A DNA stretch of 11,696 nucleotides from Burkholderiales bacterium (GTDB taxonomy: Bacteria > Pseudomonadota > Gammaproteobacteria > Burkholderiales > Casimicrobiaceae): assembly GCA_031257235.1 (NCBI GenBank), contig JAIRPA010000162.1, positions 1 through 11,696 on the forward strand, written 5' to 3'. Positions within the stretch are counted from its first letter, which is position 1; each line of letters begins with the position of its first letter. The notes under the pieces were generated by a model that had not been told where the DNA came from, made no database searches, and saw only the letters and a list, made by a program, of their open reading frames with translations. Positions 1-5,809 of this stretch are shown here, piece by piece. A program made the translations under genes and the position numbers.

Positions 1-75
1 AGGCAAAAAGATTCCGCCATGCAATCTTAACCGACAAATTTTGTGTAAATTGTCGTATATGAAACCTTTGTTCAT
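1..75 (-). CDS. Possible 5' fragment of an unidentified leftward ORF (truncated by window edge)
   Basis: An ATG at 75-73 on the minus strand opens a frame without stops to the window edge (25 codons, beginning MNKGFIYDNLHKICRL). A GGAG lies 9 nt upstream (88-85), a plausible ribosome binding site, but it sits inside the stem of the hairpin at 83-119. The first codons are duplicated at 271-251, where a similar frame (MNKGFIFNLR) runs only 42 codons through the repeats and stops. I do not recognise the peptide. It may be a real N-terminus or chance coding in repeat DNA; sequence left of the window would decide. Confidence 0.25.
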   Translation of the reverse strand, partial: MNKGFIYDNLHKICRLRLHGGIFLP

Positions 76-271
76 GCTTTTAGTCTCCACTAACTTTGCG
101 AAGCAAAGTTGGTGGAGACCAAAAACACTACAAAGGCAATCTAAATCAACATTTGGAGGTGGAAACTTTTAGTCTCCACTAACTTTGCGAAGCAAAGTTG
201 GTGGAGACCAAAAACACTACAAAGGCAATCTAAAGGTTGACGAAGGTTGAATATGAAACCTTTGTTCATGC
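57..271. repeat. Nested direct repeats: two 69-bp copies within two 21-bp copies
   Basis: A 69-bp segment at 77-145 recurs without a mismatch at 166-234 (offset 89). A 21-bp segment at 57-77, starting ATATGAAACC and ending TTCATGC, recurs at 251-271. Unique spacers are 146-165 and 235-250. Each 69-bp copy contains an inverted repeat with a 17-bp stem (83-99 with 103-119; 172-188 with 192-208), one G-T wobble and a GAA loop closed by GC (GCGAAGC). TTTT and AAAA tracts outside the stem extend the pairing past one mismatch. With two copies and 20-nt or shorter spacers this is not a CRISPR. No transposase is visible. It fills most of the gene-free stretch left of rnpB. Confidence 0.85.
83..119 (-). 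promoter_or_regulatory. 17-bp hairpin covering a Shine-Dalgarno sequence
   Basis: Read leftward, this hairpin ends 7 nt before the ATG at 75-73. The GGAG that would serve as ribosome binding site (88-85) pairs with CTCC at 117-114. As RNA it would hide the start site of the partial ORF 1-75. The same hairpin at 172-208 has no start codon at that distance, so it may be only a repeat structure. Translational control is inferred, not shown. Confidence 0.3.
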
Positions 272-306
272 GGACGAGAAGTTTTGCAAAGATCAGACCG
301 AAGGTC

Positions 307-334
307 TTGCAAGAGTTTAAGACCTCGTTATAAT
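307..334 (+). promoter_or_regulatory. Promoter of rnpB
   Basis: A perfect -10 box TATAAT lies at 329-334. A -35-like TTGCAA lies at 307-312, 16 nt upstream (4 of 6 consensus positions). Transcription would begin near 341, where the P1 helix of RNase P RNA begins. A short dyad, AGACC (295-299) GAA GGTCT (303-307), abuts the -35 box and could bind a regulator, though it may be chance. Confidence 0.8.
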
Positions 335-340
335 GCTCGC

Positions 341-663
341 GCGAAGTAAGCCAGACTGCCGCTTTTTTAAAGAAAAGAGGAAAGTCCGGGCTCCACAGAG
401 CGGGGTGACGGGTAACGCCCGTCCGCCATACGTTGCGGATACCCGCAACCAAAGCGAGGAATAGGACCACAGAGACGAGTCGCCGCATAGCGGCGGGTGA
501 AACGCGGCAACCTCCACCCGGAGCAACGCAAATAGCAGATGATGACGCGGCTCGCGTAGTCTGCGGGTAAGCGGCTTGAGCCATACAGTGATGTATCGCC
601 CAGATGAATGGCAGTCACGTGACAAACCGTCACGACAGAACCCGGCTTATCGGCTTGCTTCGC
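341..663 (+). ncRNA. rnpB: RNase P RNA, bacterial class A
   Basis: This is the catalytic RNA of RNase P, which removes 5' leaders from tRNA precursors. Conserved blocks appear in the expected order: GAGGAAAGTCCGGGCTCC (376-393), GGAGCAACGCAAATAG (520-535), the AGATGAATG block (602-610) and ACAGAACCCGGCTTATCGG (635-653). P1 is formed by the ends: 341-352 pairs with 652-663, all Watson-Crick except one G-U. At about 323 nt it is shorter than the 377-nt E. coli RNA, mainly in the P3 arm, reduced here to an A/T-rich stretch after 359. A T6 run (666-671) follows P1 and may serve in 3'-end formation. The last 17 nt overlap the 3' end of rmlD on the other strand. Confidence 0.96.
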
Positions 664-1573
664 CCTTTTTTCTCAAAAAGGGTTGAATGAAATCCTCAAA
701 AACCCCCTCCCACGTCGGCGGCGCGGACTTCGCCAAGGTGTCAAAAAATAAGCGCGACGATAAAACGGCATTGGGGGGGCGGGGAGCATAGTCGGGACAA
801 GATTGCGAATAAGTCGGCGTATCCACCCCGATGATCGCTTGAGGGGCGTATTGAGGCAACGCGTTAAAGATGGCGCGCGCAAAGTCTAACCAAGACGCGC
901 GTCCTACCGCCGACAAATGATAAATCCCCGAAGACGCTTTTAACTTTTCCATCGGTAAGGATAATAATTCGACGGTTTTCTCCGCGACCCAAGCGGCACT
1001 GTTGGGCGTTCCGAATTGATCGTTGACCACCTTTAACGGGGATAAGGTTGACGCTTGCGCCAACATCGACAAAAAAAAGTTTCTACCCCGTTGGCTGTAA
1101 ATTCTGCTTGTCCGCAAAATCAAATGGGGTCCTCCGATCGCACGAATGGCGTCTTCCCCTTTTTTTTTGGAGACTCCGTAACTATTGGGCGGGTGCGCCG
1201 TGTCTTTTTCCGTGTACGCGTGGGTTGCACGTCCGTCAAAAACATAGTCGGTGGAATAGTGAATGAACAACGCGCCGATCTTTCGCGCTTCTTCCGCAAT
1301 CACCCCTACCGCTTGGTGATTGACGGCATCCGCGCGTTCGGGGGTTTGCTCGGCATCGTCCACGCGGGTAAACGCCGCGGCGTTGATGATCACGTCGGGA
1401 CGCTTGTCACGCAAGGTCGCGCAAACAGCGTCGTGACGGGTCAGATCAAGGGTGGCTCGCGTGGTTGCCGTTAAAGTGACAAGCGGGAGCGACGACATTT
1501 CCCGCCGGCGGGTCAGTCTTTCTTGAAGGGCGGCGCCGATTTGTCCTGTCGCGCCGGTCAAAAGAATGTGCAT
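647..1573 (-). CDS. rfbD: dTDP-4-dehydrorhamnose reductase (RmlD/RfbD)
   Basis: NAD(P)H-dependent reductase of the last step of dTDP-L-rhamnose synthesis, which feeds cell-surface polysaccharide. The 308-aa product is close to the usual family length. Visible: the Rossmann nucleotide loop GATGQIG (residues 7-13), STDYVFDG (107-114), the short-chain dehydrogenase catalytic pair Tyr132 and Lys136 in YGVSK, and a C-terminal RPPNAVLSS block (265-273) typical of RmlD. It starts at ATG 1573, 50 nt after dnaJ. No U-tract terminator lies between them, so read-through from dnaJ is plausible. The other rml genes (A, B, C) are not in the window. The last residues (GEASR) are antisense to rnpB. Ribosome binding is weak (a GGGG stretch upstream). 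Confidence 0.93.
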   Translation of the reverse strand: MHILLTGATGQIGAALQERLTRRREMSSLPLVTLTATTRATLDLTRHDAVCATLRDKRPDVIINAAAFTRVDDAEQTPERADAVNHQAVGVIAEEARKIGALFIHYSTDYVFDGRATHAYTEKDTAHPPNSYGVSKKKGEDAIRAIGGPHLILRTSRIYSQRGRNFFLSMLAQASTLSPLKVVNDQFGTPNSAAWVAEKTVELLSLPMEKLKASSGIYHLSAVGRASWLDFARAIFNALPQYAPQAIIGVDTPTYSQSCPDYAPRPPNAVLSSRLFFDTLAKSAPPTWEGVFEDFIQPFLRKKGEASR

Positions 1574-1590
1574 GTTCGTTGAGACCCCTG

Positions 1591-1610
1591 CCCCTCGATT
1601 TCATCAGGGG
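1591..1610 (-). other. Small hairpin between dnaJ and rfbD
   Basis: CCCCT and AGGGG arms, extended by GAT/ATC with one bulge, around a short loop. Leftward it is not followed by a T-run, so it does not look like an intrinsic terminator. It may be an mRNA stability or processing hairpin, or chance. Confidence 0.3.
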
Positions 1611-1623
1611 GGAAAAGTCTTTT

Positions 1624-2775
1624 TTATCTCGAAAAAAACGATTTCATTTTTTCAACCCAGCTTTTTGCCTTAGGGCTGTGTCGTTCGGGATGCTCTTTTA
1701 AAATGTCGTCAAACTCACGCAACAACTCTTTTTGTCGGGGCGTGAGTTTTTGCGGCGTTTCCACCACCACGTGGCAGAAAAGATCGCCCGTCATCGACCC
1801 ACGCAAGGGTTTGATGCCCTTTTCTTTGAGGCGAAACACCTGACCGGTTTGCGTCTCCGCCGGAATTTTAATGCCGGTATGCCCTTCCAGCGTGGGCACA
1901 TCCAATTCTCCGCCCAACGCCGCCATCGCAAAACTAATCGGCATCTCGCAGTGTAAGTCCGCGCCTTCGCGCTGAAAAATCTCGTGTTGTTTTAAATAAA
2001 TCACCACGTATAAGTCGCCCGGAGGCCCGCCGTTGACCCCGGCGTCGCCCTCCCCGGATAAGCGAATTTGATCTTCGGTATCCACCCCCGCCGGAATTTT
2101 GACCGTCAGTGTTTTGGTGTCTTTGGTTCTGCCCAATCCGTGACACGAAGGACACGGAGAGGAAACCGTTTTGCCTTGACCGCGACACTTGGGGCACGTT
2201 TGCTGCATCGTAAAAAAGCCCTGCGAAATGCGCACTTCGCCATGACCTTTACACGTCGAGCAGACCTCCGGCTCTGTTCCGGGTTTCGCGCCGCTTCCGT
2301 GGCAGGTCTCGCAGGTTTTTTGCGTCGGCACGCGAATCTTGACTTCCACACCGCGCGCGGCATCTTCCAACGAAATCTGAAGGTTATAGCGCACATCCGC
2401 GCCGCGATAAACCGCGCTTCTGCCACGCCCGCCACCTCGTCCGCCGCTGAAAATATCGTTGAACATATCCCCGAAGACTTCGGAAAAATTGCCAAAACCC
2501 GCCGCGCCGCCCGCGCCAAAACCGCCCCCCATGTTGGGGTTGACGCCCGCGTGACCGAACTGATCGTAAGCCGCGCGCTTTTGCGCGTCGCTTAAAATCT
2601 CATACGCTTCTTTGATGCTTTTAAATTTTTCTTCGGCGGTTTTATCGTTGGGGTTTCTGTCGGGATGATATTTCATCGCAAGTTTGCGATACGCTTTTTT
2701 AATATCTTCATCCGTCGCGTCTCGCGCCACGCCTAATGTTTCGTAAAAATCCGCCTTTGAATCCGTCTTTGACAT
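1624..2775 (-). CDS. dnaJ: Molecular chaperone DnaJ (Hsp40, class I)
   Basis: Co-chaperone that stimulates the DnaK ATPase and delivers unfolded substrates. The 383-aa product has the full class I layout: J domain about residues 10-75 with HPD at 37-39 (in KYHPDRN), a Gly/Phe-rich linker about 75-120, then four zinc-binding CxxCxGxG repeats at 155-162, 172-179, 194-201 and 208-215, followed by the substrate-binding beta domains. It starts at ATG 2775 with AAGGA 7 nt upstream. It lies 180 nt downstream of dnaK on the same strand and is probably part of the same heat-shock operon. A G8 run (2809-2816 on the plus strand) lies in its leader. Confidence 0.98.
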   Translation of the reverse strand: MSKTDSKADFYETLGVARDATDEDIKKAYRKLAMKYHPDRNPNDKTAEEKFKSIKEAYEILSDAQKRAAYDQFGHAGVNPNMGGGFGAGGAAGFGNFSEVFGDMFNDIFSGGRGGGRGRSAVYRGADVRYNLQISLEDAARGVEVKIRVPTQKTCETCHGSGAKPGTEPEVCSTCKGHGEVRISQGFFTMQQTCPKCRGQGKTVSSPCPSCHGLGRTKDTKTLTVKIPAGVDTEDQIRLSGEGDAGVNGGPPGDLYVVIYLKQHEIFQREGADLHCEMPISFAMAALGGELDVPTLEGHTGIKIPAETQTGQVFRLKEKGIKPLRGSMTGDLFCHVVVETPQKLTPRQKELLREFDDILKEHPERHSPKAKSWVEKMKSFFSR

Positions 2776-2834
2776 TGTTTATTCCTTGTCGCCGCGATGG
2801 TGTCGCTTGGGGGGGGTTAAAGCCCACCGAACTT

Positions 2835-2863
2835 AAAATAGTTTGACTCTCTTGATCCCTCAA
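2835..2863 (-). promoter_or_regulatory. Possible secondary promoter upstream of dnaJ
   Basis: On the minus strand TTGAGG (2863-2858) and TATTTT (2840-2835) are separated by 17 nt, each matching 4 of 6 consensus positions for the housekeeping sigma factor. It would give dnaJ some expression independent of dnaK. The match is weak and could be chance. Confidence 0.25.
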
Positions 2864-2890
2864 ATGGCATTGCTTTGGCTTATCGCGGCA

Positions 2891-2913
2891 AGGGGCGCAA
2901 CCCTAGCGCCCCT
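2891..2913 (-). other. Intercistronic hairpin between dnaK and dnaJ
   Basis: A perfect 8-bp G/C-rich stem (AGGGGCGC at 2891-2898, GCGCCCCT at 2906-2913) with a 7-nt loop, 42 nt after the dnaK stop. No T-run follows in the leftward direction. It may be an mRNA stabiliser or partial attenuator that keeps DnaK output above DnaJ; that role is inferred. Confidence 0.5.
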
Positions 2914-2955
2914 ATTCCCCTCAAACAAAAACAATGCTGCTGAAGCCTATAGCCG

Positions 2956-4899
2956 TTATTTTTTGTCTTTATGGTCTTCGGTAAATTCCGCGTCCACGAC
3001 TTGCGCACCGTCCGCGCCGGAGGAAGCGTTATTGCCCCCCTCCGCCCCTTCTTTCTGCGCCGCCGCTGCCGCCTGAACCGCCGCGTACATCGCCTCGCCC
3101 AACTTTTGCGACGATGTTGCCAAGGCTTCCGATTTTGCCTCAAGCGTTTCTTTGGACGCGTTTTTATCTTTCAAGGTTTCTTCCGCGTCTTTCAAGGCTT
3201 CTTCAATCTTGGCTTTTTCTTCCGCGCTGACTTTATCGCCGTATTCGGTCAAGGATTTTTTCACACTGTGAACCAATCCGTCCAACCCGTTGCGCGCCTG
3301 AACCGCTTCCATCAGTTTCTTGTCTTCGTCGGCATGCGCCTCGGCATCTTTGACCATACGATCCACTTCATCGTCAGACAACCCGGAGTTTGCCTTGATG
3401 GTGATCTTGTTTTCTTTGCCGGTGGCTTTATCTTTCGCCGACACATGCAAAATCCCGTTTGCGTCAATATCGAACGTGACTTCGATTTGCGGCACGCCGC
3501 GCGGCGCGGGCGGAATCCCTTCAAGATTGAATTGCCCCAAGCTCTTGTTGCCGGACGCCATGTCGCGCTCGCCTTGCAACACATGAACCGTCACCGCGCT
3601 TTGGCTGTCGTCCGCCGTGGAGAAAACCTGCGAGGCTTTGGTCGGGATGGTCGTATTTTTTTGGATCAGCTTGGTCATCACGCCGCCTAAGGTTTCAATA
3701 CCCAAAGAAAGCGGGGTCACGTCCAACAACAACACGTCGTGACGGTCTCCCGACAACACCGACCCTTGAACCGCCGCGCCGACCGCTACCGCTTCGTCCG
3801 GGTTCACGTCTTTTCTGGGCTCTTTGCCGAAAAACTCTTTGACCTTCTCCTGCACCTTCGGCATCCGGGTCATCCCGCCGACCAAGATCACGTCGCCGAT
3901 GTCGGCAAGTTTGATGCCCGCATCTTTGATGGCGGTGCGACAGGGCGCGATGGTGCGTTCCACCAAATCTTCAACGAGGGCTTCAAACTTCGCGCGCGTG
4001 ATTTTCATCAACAAGTGCTTAGGACCGGAGGCATCCGCCGTGATGTAAGGCAGATTGATTTCCGTTTGTTGTGAGCTCGATAATTCGATTTTGGCTTTTT
4101 CTGCCGCTTCTTTTAAACGTTGTAATGCCAACACGTCGTTTTTTAAATCCGCGCCGCTTTCCTTTTTAAACTCCGTCACGATGTAGTCAATCAAACGCTG
4201 ATCGAAATCTTCACCGCCTAAGAAAGTATCGCCGTTCGTGGACAACACTTCAAATTGATGTTCGCCGTCAATCTCGGCGATTTCTATCACCGAAATATCA
4301 AAGGTGCCGCCGCCTAAGTCATAGACCGCGATTTTGCGATCGCCCTCTTTTTTATCCAAGCCGAACGCCAGCGCCGCCGCCGTCGGTTCGTTGATGATTC
4401 TTTTCACGTCAAGACCGGCAATCTTTCCGGCATCTTTGGTGGCTTGACGTTGGCTGTCGTTAAAGTACGCGGGAACGGTAATCACCGCTTCTTTGACCTC
4501 TTCGCCCAAATAATCTTCGGCGGTTTTTTTCATCTTGCGCAACACTTCCGCCGAAATTTGCGGAGGCGCCATTTTCTTGCCGCGAACGGACACCCAAGCG
4601 TCTCCGTTGTCGTTTTTCGTGATTTCAAACGGCATTAAGTCAATATCTTTTTGGACCTCTTTTTCTTCAAAGCGACGCCCGATCAACCGTTTGATCGCGT
4701 ACAAGGTGTTTTTGGGATTGGTCACCGCCTGACGTTTGGCGGGCGCACCGGTTAATATTTCGCCGTCTTCCATGTAGGCAACAATCGAAGGCGTCGTCCG
4801 CGCGCCTTCCGAGTTTTCAATCACTTTGGTTTGCCCACCCTCGACAATCGCCACACAGCTGTTGGTGGTGCCTAAGTCAATACCGATAATTTTGCTCAT
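2956..4899 (-). CDS. dnaK: Molecular chaperone DnaK (Hsp70)
   Basis: ATP-dependent Hsp70 chaperone of the cytoplasm, working with DnaJ and GrpE. The 647-aa protein carries the phosphate-1 loop IGIDLGTTNS (residues 5-14), the phosphate-2 motif DLGGGTF (194-200), the adenosine motif VGGMTRMP (340-347), the conserved interdomain linker VLLLDVTPLSL (389-399), a full substrate-binding domain, and a helical lid ending in an acidic tail with VDAEF. It starts at ATG 4899 with AAGGAG 7 nt upstream. A sigma-32-type promoter lies about 55 nt upstream. grpE, often next to dnaK in related bacteria, is not here; a small membrane protein gene is divergent instead. Confidence 0.99.
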   Translation of the reverse strand: MSKIIGIDLGTTNSCVAIVEGGQTKVIENSEGARTTPSIVAYMEDGEILTGAPAKRQAVTNPKNTLYAIKRLIGRRFEEKEVQKDIDLMPFEITKNDNGDAWVSVRGKKMAPPQISAEVLRKMKKTAEDYLGEEVKEAVITVPAYFNDSQRQATKDAGKIAGLDVKRIINEPTAAALAFGLDKKEGDRKIAVYDLGGGTFDISVIEIAEIDGEHQFEVLSTNGDTFLGGEDFDQRLIDYIVTEFKKESGADLKNDVLALQRLKEAAEKAKIELSSSQQTEINLPYITADASGPKHLLMKITRAKFEALVEDLVERTIAPCRTAIKDAGIKLADIGDVILVGGMTRMPKVQEKVKEFFGKEPRKDVNPDEAVAVGAAVQGSVLSGDRHDVLLLDVTPLSLGIETLGGVMTKLIQKNTTIPTKASQVFSTADDSQSAVTVHVLQGERDMASGNKSLGQFNLEGIPPAPRGVPQIEVTFDIDANGILHVSAKDKATGKENKITIKANSGLSDDEVDRMVKDAEAHADEDKKLMEAVQARNGLDGLVHSVKKSLTEYGDKVSAEEKAKIEEALKDAEETLKDKNASKETLEAKSEALATSSQKLGEAMYAAVQAAAAAQKEGAEGGNNASSGADGAQVVDAEFTEDHKDKK

Positions 4900-4923
4900 T
4901 TCATAGCTCCTTATTAAAAAATC

Positions 4924-4937
4924 GTCCGATGCCGGAC
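4924..4937 (-). other. Small hairpin in the dnaK leader
   Basis: GTCCG (4924-4928) and CGGAC (4933-4937) form a 5-bp stem with a 4-nt loop near the predicted 5' end of the dnaK transcript. It could protect the 5' end. It does not reach the ribosome binding site, so it is not an obvious thermosensor. Confidence 0.3.
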
Positions 4938-4950
4938 ACCGATTGTTCCC

Positions 4951-4979
4951 TAAATGGGGGGAAGACTTGGAAATTCAAG
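4951..4979 (-). promoter_or_regulatory. Sigma-32 (RpoH) heat-shock promoter of dnaK
   Basis: On the minus strand CTTGAA (4979-4974) is followed after 14 nt by CCCCATTTA (4959-4951). This matches the RpoH consensus CTTGAA, spacer of about 11-16 nt, CCCCAT-T. Transcription would begin near 4945, giving a leader of about 45 nt. I see no CIRCE inverted repeat (TTAGCACTC, 9 nt, GAGTGCTAA) here. Confidence 0.88.
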
Positions 4980-5178
4980 CGTTGTCGGCAAAAAAAAGAA
5001 CACCCAAGCACAAACGTTGGGACGCGCCGGGGTTTGGGCGAAATGGAGAGGTTTTGGAAAGGTTTTTGTGGGATAAACGGCGAACATGCAAAGATCAAAG
5101 GTCAAAACAGTGACACCACCATAGATAGTCGTCCGCTACGATAAAAAATCAACGGAATCGGTACATTTCCTGCTTTAC

Positions 5179-5418
5179 ATGGAAAAAACAACTAGAAAGA
5201 CGGAAATGTTCATTAAACTTTCAGGAAAAAGCGCGGCGATTTTGATCGCATTCGGCTTGTTGTTGTTTGTGACCTTAGTGGCATTGGACATGCCGCGCTT
5301 AGGCTATTTGGTCGTCACCTTATCGGTCATCCCGATGGTGTTGTACGTCATGGGCGTTTTGGGCGAACTCGAAGAAGAACAAGCGATAGATGTTGACGAT
5401 GAGGCGCAGAACGAATAA
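5179..5418 (+). CDS. Small two-helix inner-membrane protein of unknown function
   Basis: A 79-aa product I do not recognise. A basic N-terminus (MEKTTRKTEMFIKLSGK) precedes two predicted membrane helices, about residues 18-35 and 41-60, joined by a short turn containing PR. The tail is strongly acidic (ELEEEQAIDVDDEAQNE). By the positive-inside rule the first loop is cytoplasmic. Two starts are possible: ATG 5179 without a clear ribosome binding site, or ATG 5206 (residue 10) just after GACGGAA; the second would give 70 aa. It is divergent from dnaK (279 nt apart) with no confident promoter. The helices and charge pattern suggest a real gene. The terminator-like hairpin at 5670-5697 may end its transcript. 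Confidence 0.6.
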   Translation: MEKTTRKTEMFIKLSGKSAAILIAFGLLLFVTLVALDMPRLGYLVVTLSVIPMVLYVMGVLGELEEEQAIDVDDEAQNE

Positions 5419-5493
5419 TACGTGGGCTCGCCCAAAAGTGAAACGGCGGTGTGGATTCTGCGACTTCGGCGCGACGCGCCTTGCGCTTAAATG

Positions 5494-5619
5494 ACGGTGT
5501 TTCTGATTCCTGATGGGTTCGGCAAAAAGTAAAACCCTACTTTTTGCCGGTTTGAATTTCCAAAAAATCACAGGGAGACCCTGATGATTTTTTGTAGGAA
5601 CGGCGTTTCTGATTCCTGA
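5494..5619 (+). repeat. 20-bp direct repeats bracketing an H1-H2 hairpin module
   Basis: The segments 5494-5513 and 5600-5619, each ACGG(T/C)G followed by TTTCTGATTCCTGA, differ at one position. They enclose the palindrome at 5520-5549 and the long hairpin at 5558-5600. The arrangement suggests one unit of a tandemly amplifiable element, or a module inserted between repeats. Confidence 0.7.
5518..5605 (+). repeat. Composite palindromic element, copy I (H1 plus H2)
   Basis: H1 has arms CGGCAAAAAGTA (5520-5531) and TACTTTTTGCCG (5538-5549), a 12-bp stem around loop AAACCC. A linker ending TTTCC leads into H2. H2 has outer arms 5562-5570 and 5585-5593 (9 bp), inner arms 5571-5575 and 5579-5583 (5 bp), loop AGA (5576-5578) and a bulged A at 5584. 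TTCC at 5558-5561 can also pair with GGAA at 5597-5600. The same order of parts recurs on the minus strand at 7880-7948 and 8011-8086, and the start of another copy lies at 11644-11696. Confidence 0.85.
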
Positions 5620-5662
5620 CTTCTGATTCCTGAAACCCTGATACCTGACCTCTGATCCCTGA
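5609..5662 (+). repeat. Array of four CTGATNCCTGA repeats
   Basis: CTGAT(T/T/A/C)CCTGA occurs at 5609-5619, 5623-5633, 5638-5648 and 5652-5662, period 14-15 bp. A fifth copy is at 5503-5513. The reverse complement occurs at 7744-7769 and 9476-9500, each time beside an H1 palindrome. Function unknown. Confidence 0.85.
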
Positions 5663-5669
5663 AACGCAA

Positions 5670-5697
5670 AAAAGGATCAGGCGTTGCCTGTCCTTTT
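5670..5697. terminator. Terminator-like hairpin
   Basis: AAAAGGA (5670-5676) pairs with TCCTTTT (5691-5697), and CAGGC (5678-5682) with GCCTG (5686-5690), leaving loop GTT and one bulged T. A-rich sequence on one side and T-rich on the other make it potentially bidirectional. It could end transcription of the small membrane gene 5179-5418. The T-run is short. Confidence 0.4.
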
Positions 5698-5712
5698 GGG
5701 GTGACTTCAACC

Positions 5713-5737
5713 CGGCAAAAAGTACCCCTTTTTGCCG
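5713..5737. repeat. H1 palindrome, shortened copy
   Basis: CGGCAAAAA (5713-5721) pairs with TTTTTGCCG (5729-5737) around GTACCCC. The preceding TGACTTCAACC resembles the sequence before the H1 copy at 8057-8086, showing that flanks are shared as well as the palindrome. Confidence 0.75.
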
Positions 5738-5755
5738 AATCAATAAGAACAGTCG

Positions 5756-5785
5756 CTTGACAAGACCTCGCCCGCGGTCAAGAAT
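5756..5785 (+). promoter_or_regulatory. Candidate promoter with dyad, upstream of the TfpX/TfpZ-like gene
   Basis: TTGACA (5757-5762) matches the -35 consensus exactly. AAGAAT (5780-5785), 17 nt downstream, matches 4 of 6 -10 positions. CTTGAC (5756-5761) and GTCAAG (5777-5782) form an inverted repeat spanning both boxes, positioned like an operator. A start near 5792 gives a leader of under 40 nt. Operator function is inferred. Confidence 0.5.
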
Positions 5786-5809
5786 TTAAACCCTTACAAA
5801 ACACCTTCA

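Noticed and set aside
32..55. Hairpin CGACAA/TTGTCG near the left edge
   Set aside because: Only 6 bp with a long loop, within the possible coding frame; not distinguishable from chance.
77..234. CRISPR array
   Set aside because: Only two copies, 69 bp each with internal hairpins and a single 20-nt spacer; no cas genes.
141..584. Long leftward ORF crossing the repeats and rnpB
   Set aside because: It runs antisense through the RNase P RNA and through both repeat copies; no family resemblance, and the RNA gene explains the sequence.
774..784. G-rich run as a quadruplex
   Set aside because: It lies in the rfbD coding sequence and has only two adjacent G tracts.
1591..1625. Intrinsic terminator between dnaJ and rfbD
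   Set aside because: The hairpin is followed by G/C-rich sequence in the leftward direction; the T-run lies on the other side and about 10 nt away.
2068..2595. Rightward ORF of 175 codons
   Set aside because: Antisense shadow of dnaJ, whose product is unmistakable.
2971..3690. Rightward ORF of 239 codons
   Set aside because: Antisense shadow of dnaK, with composition expected from reversed dnaK codons.
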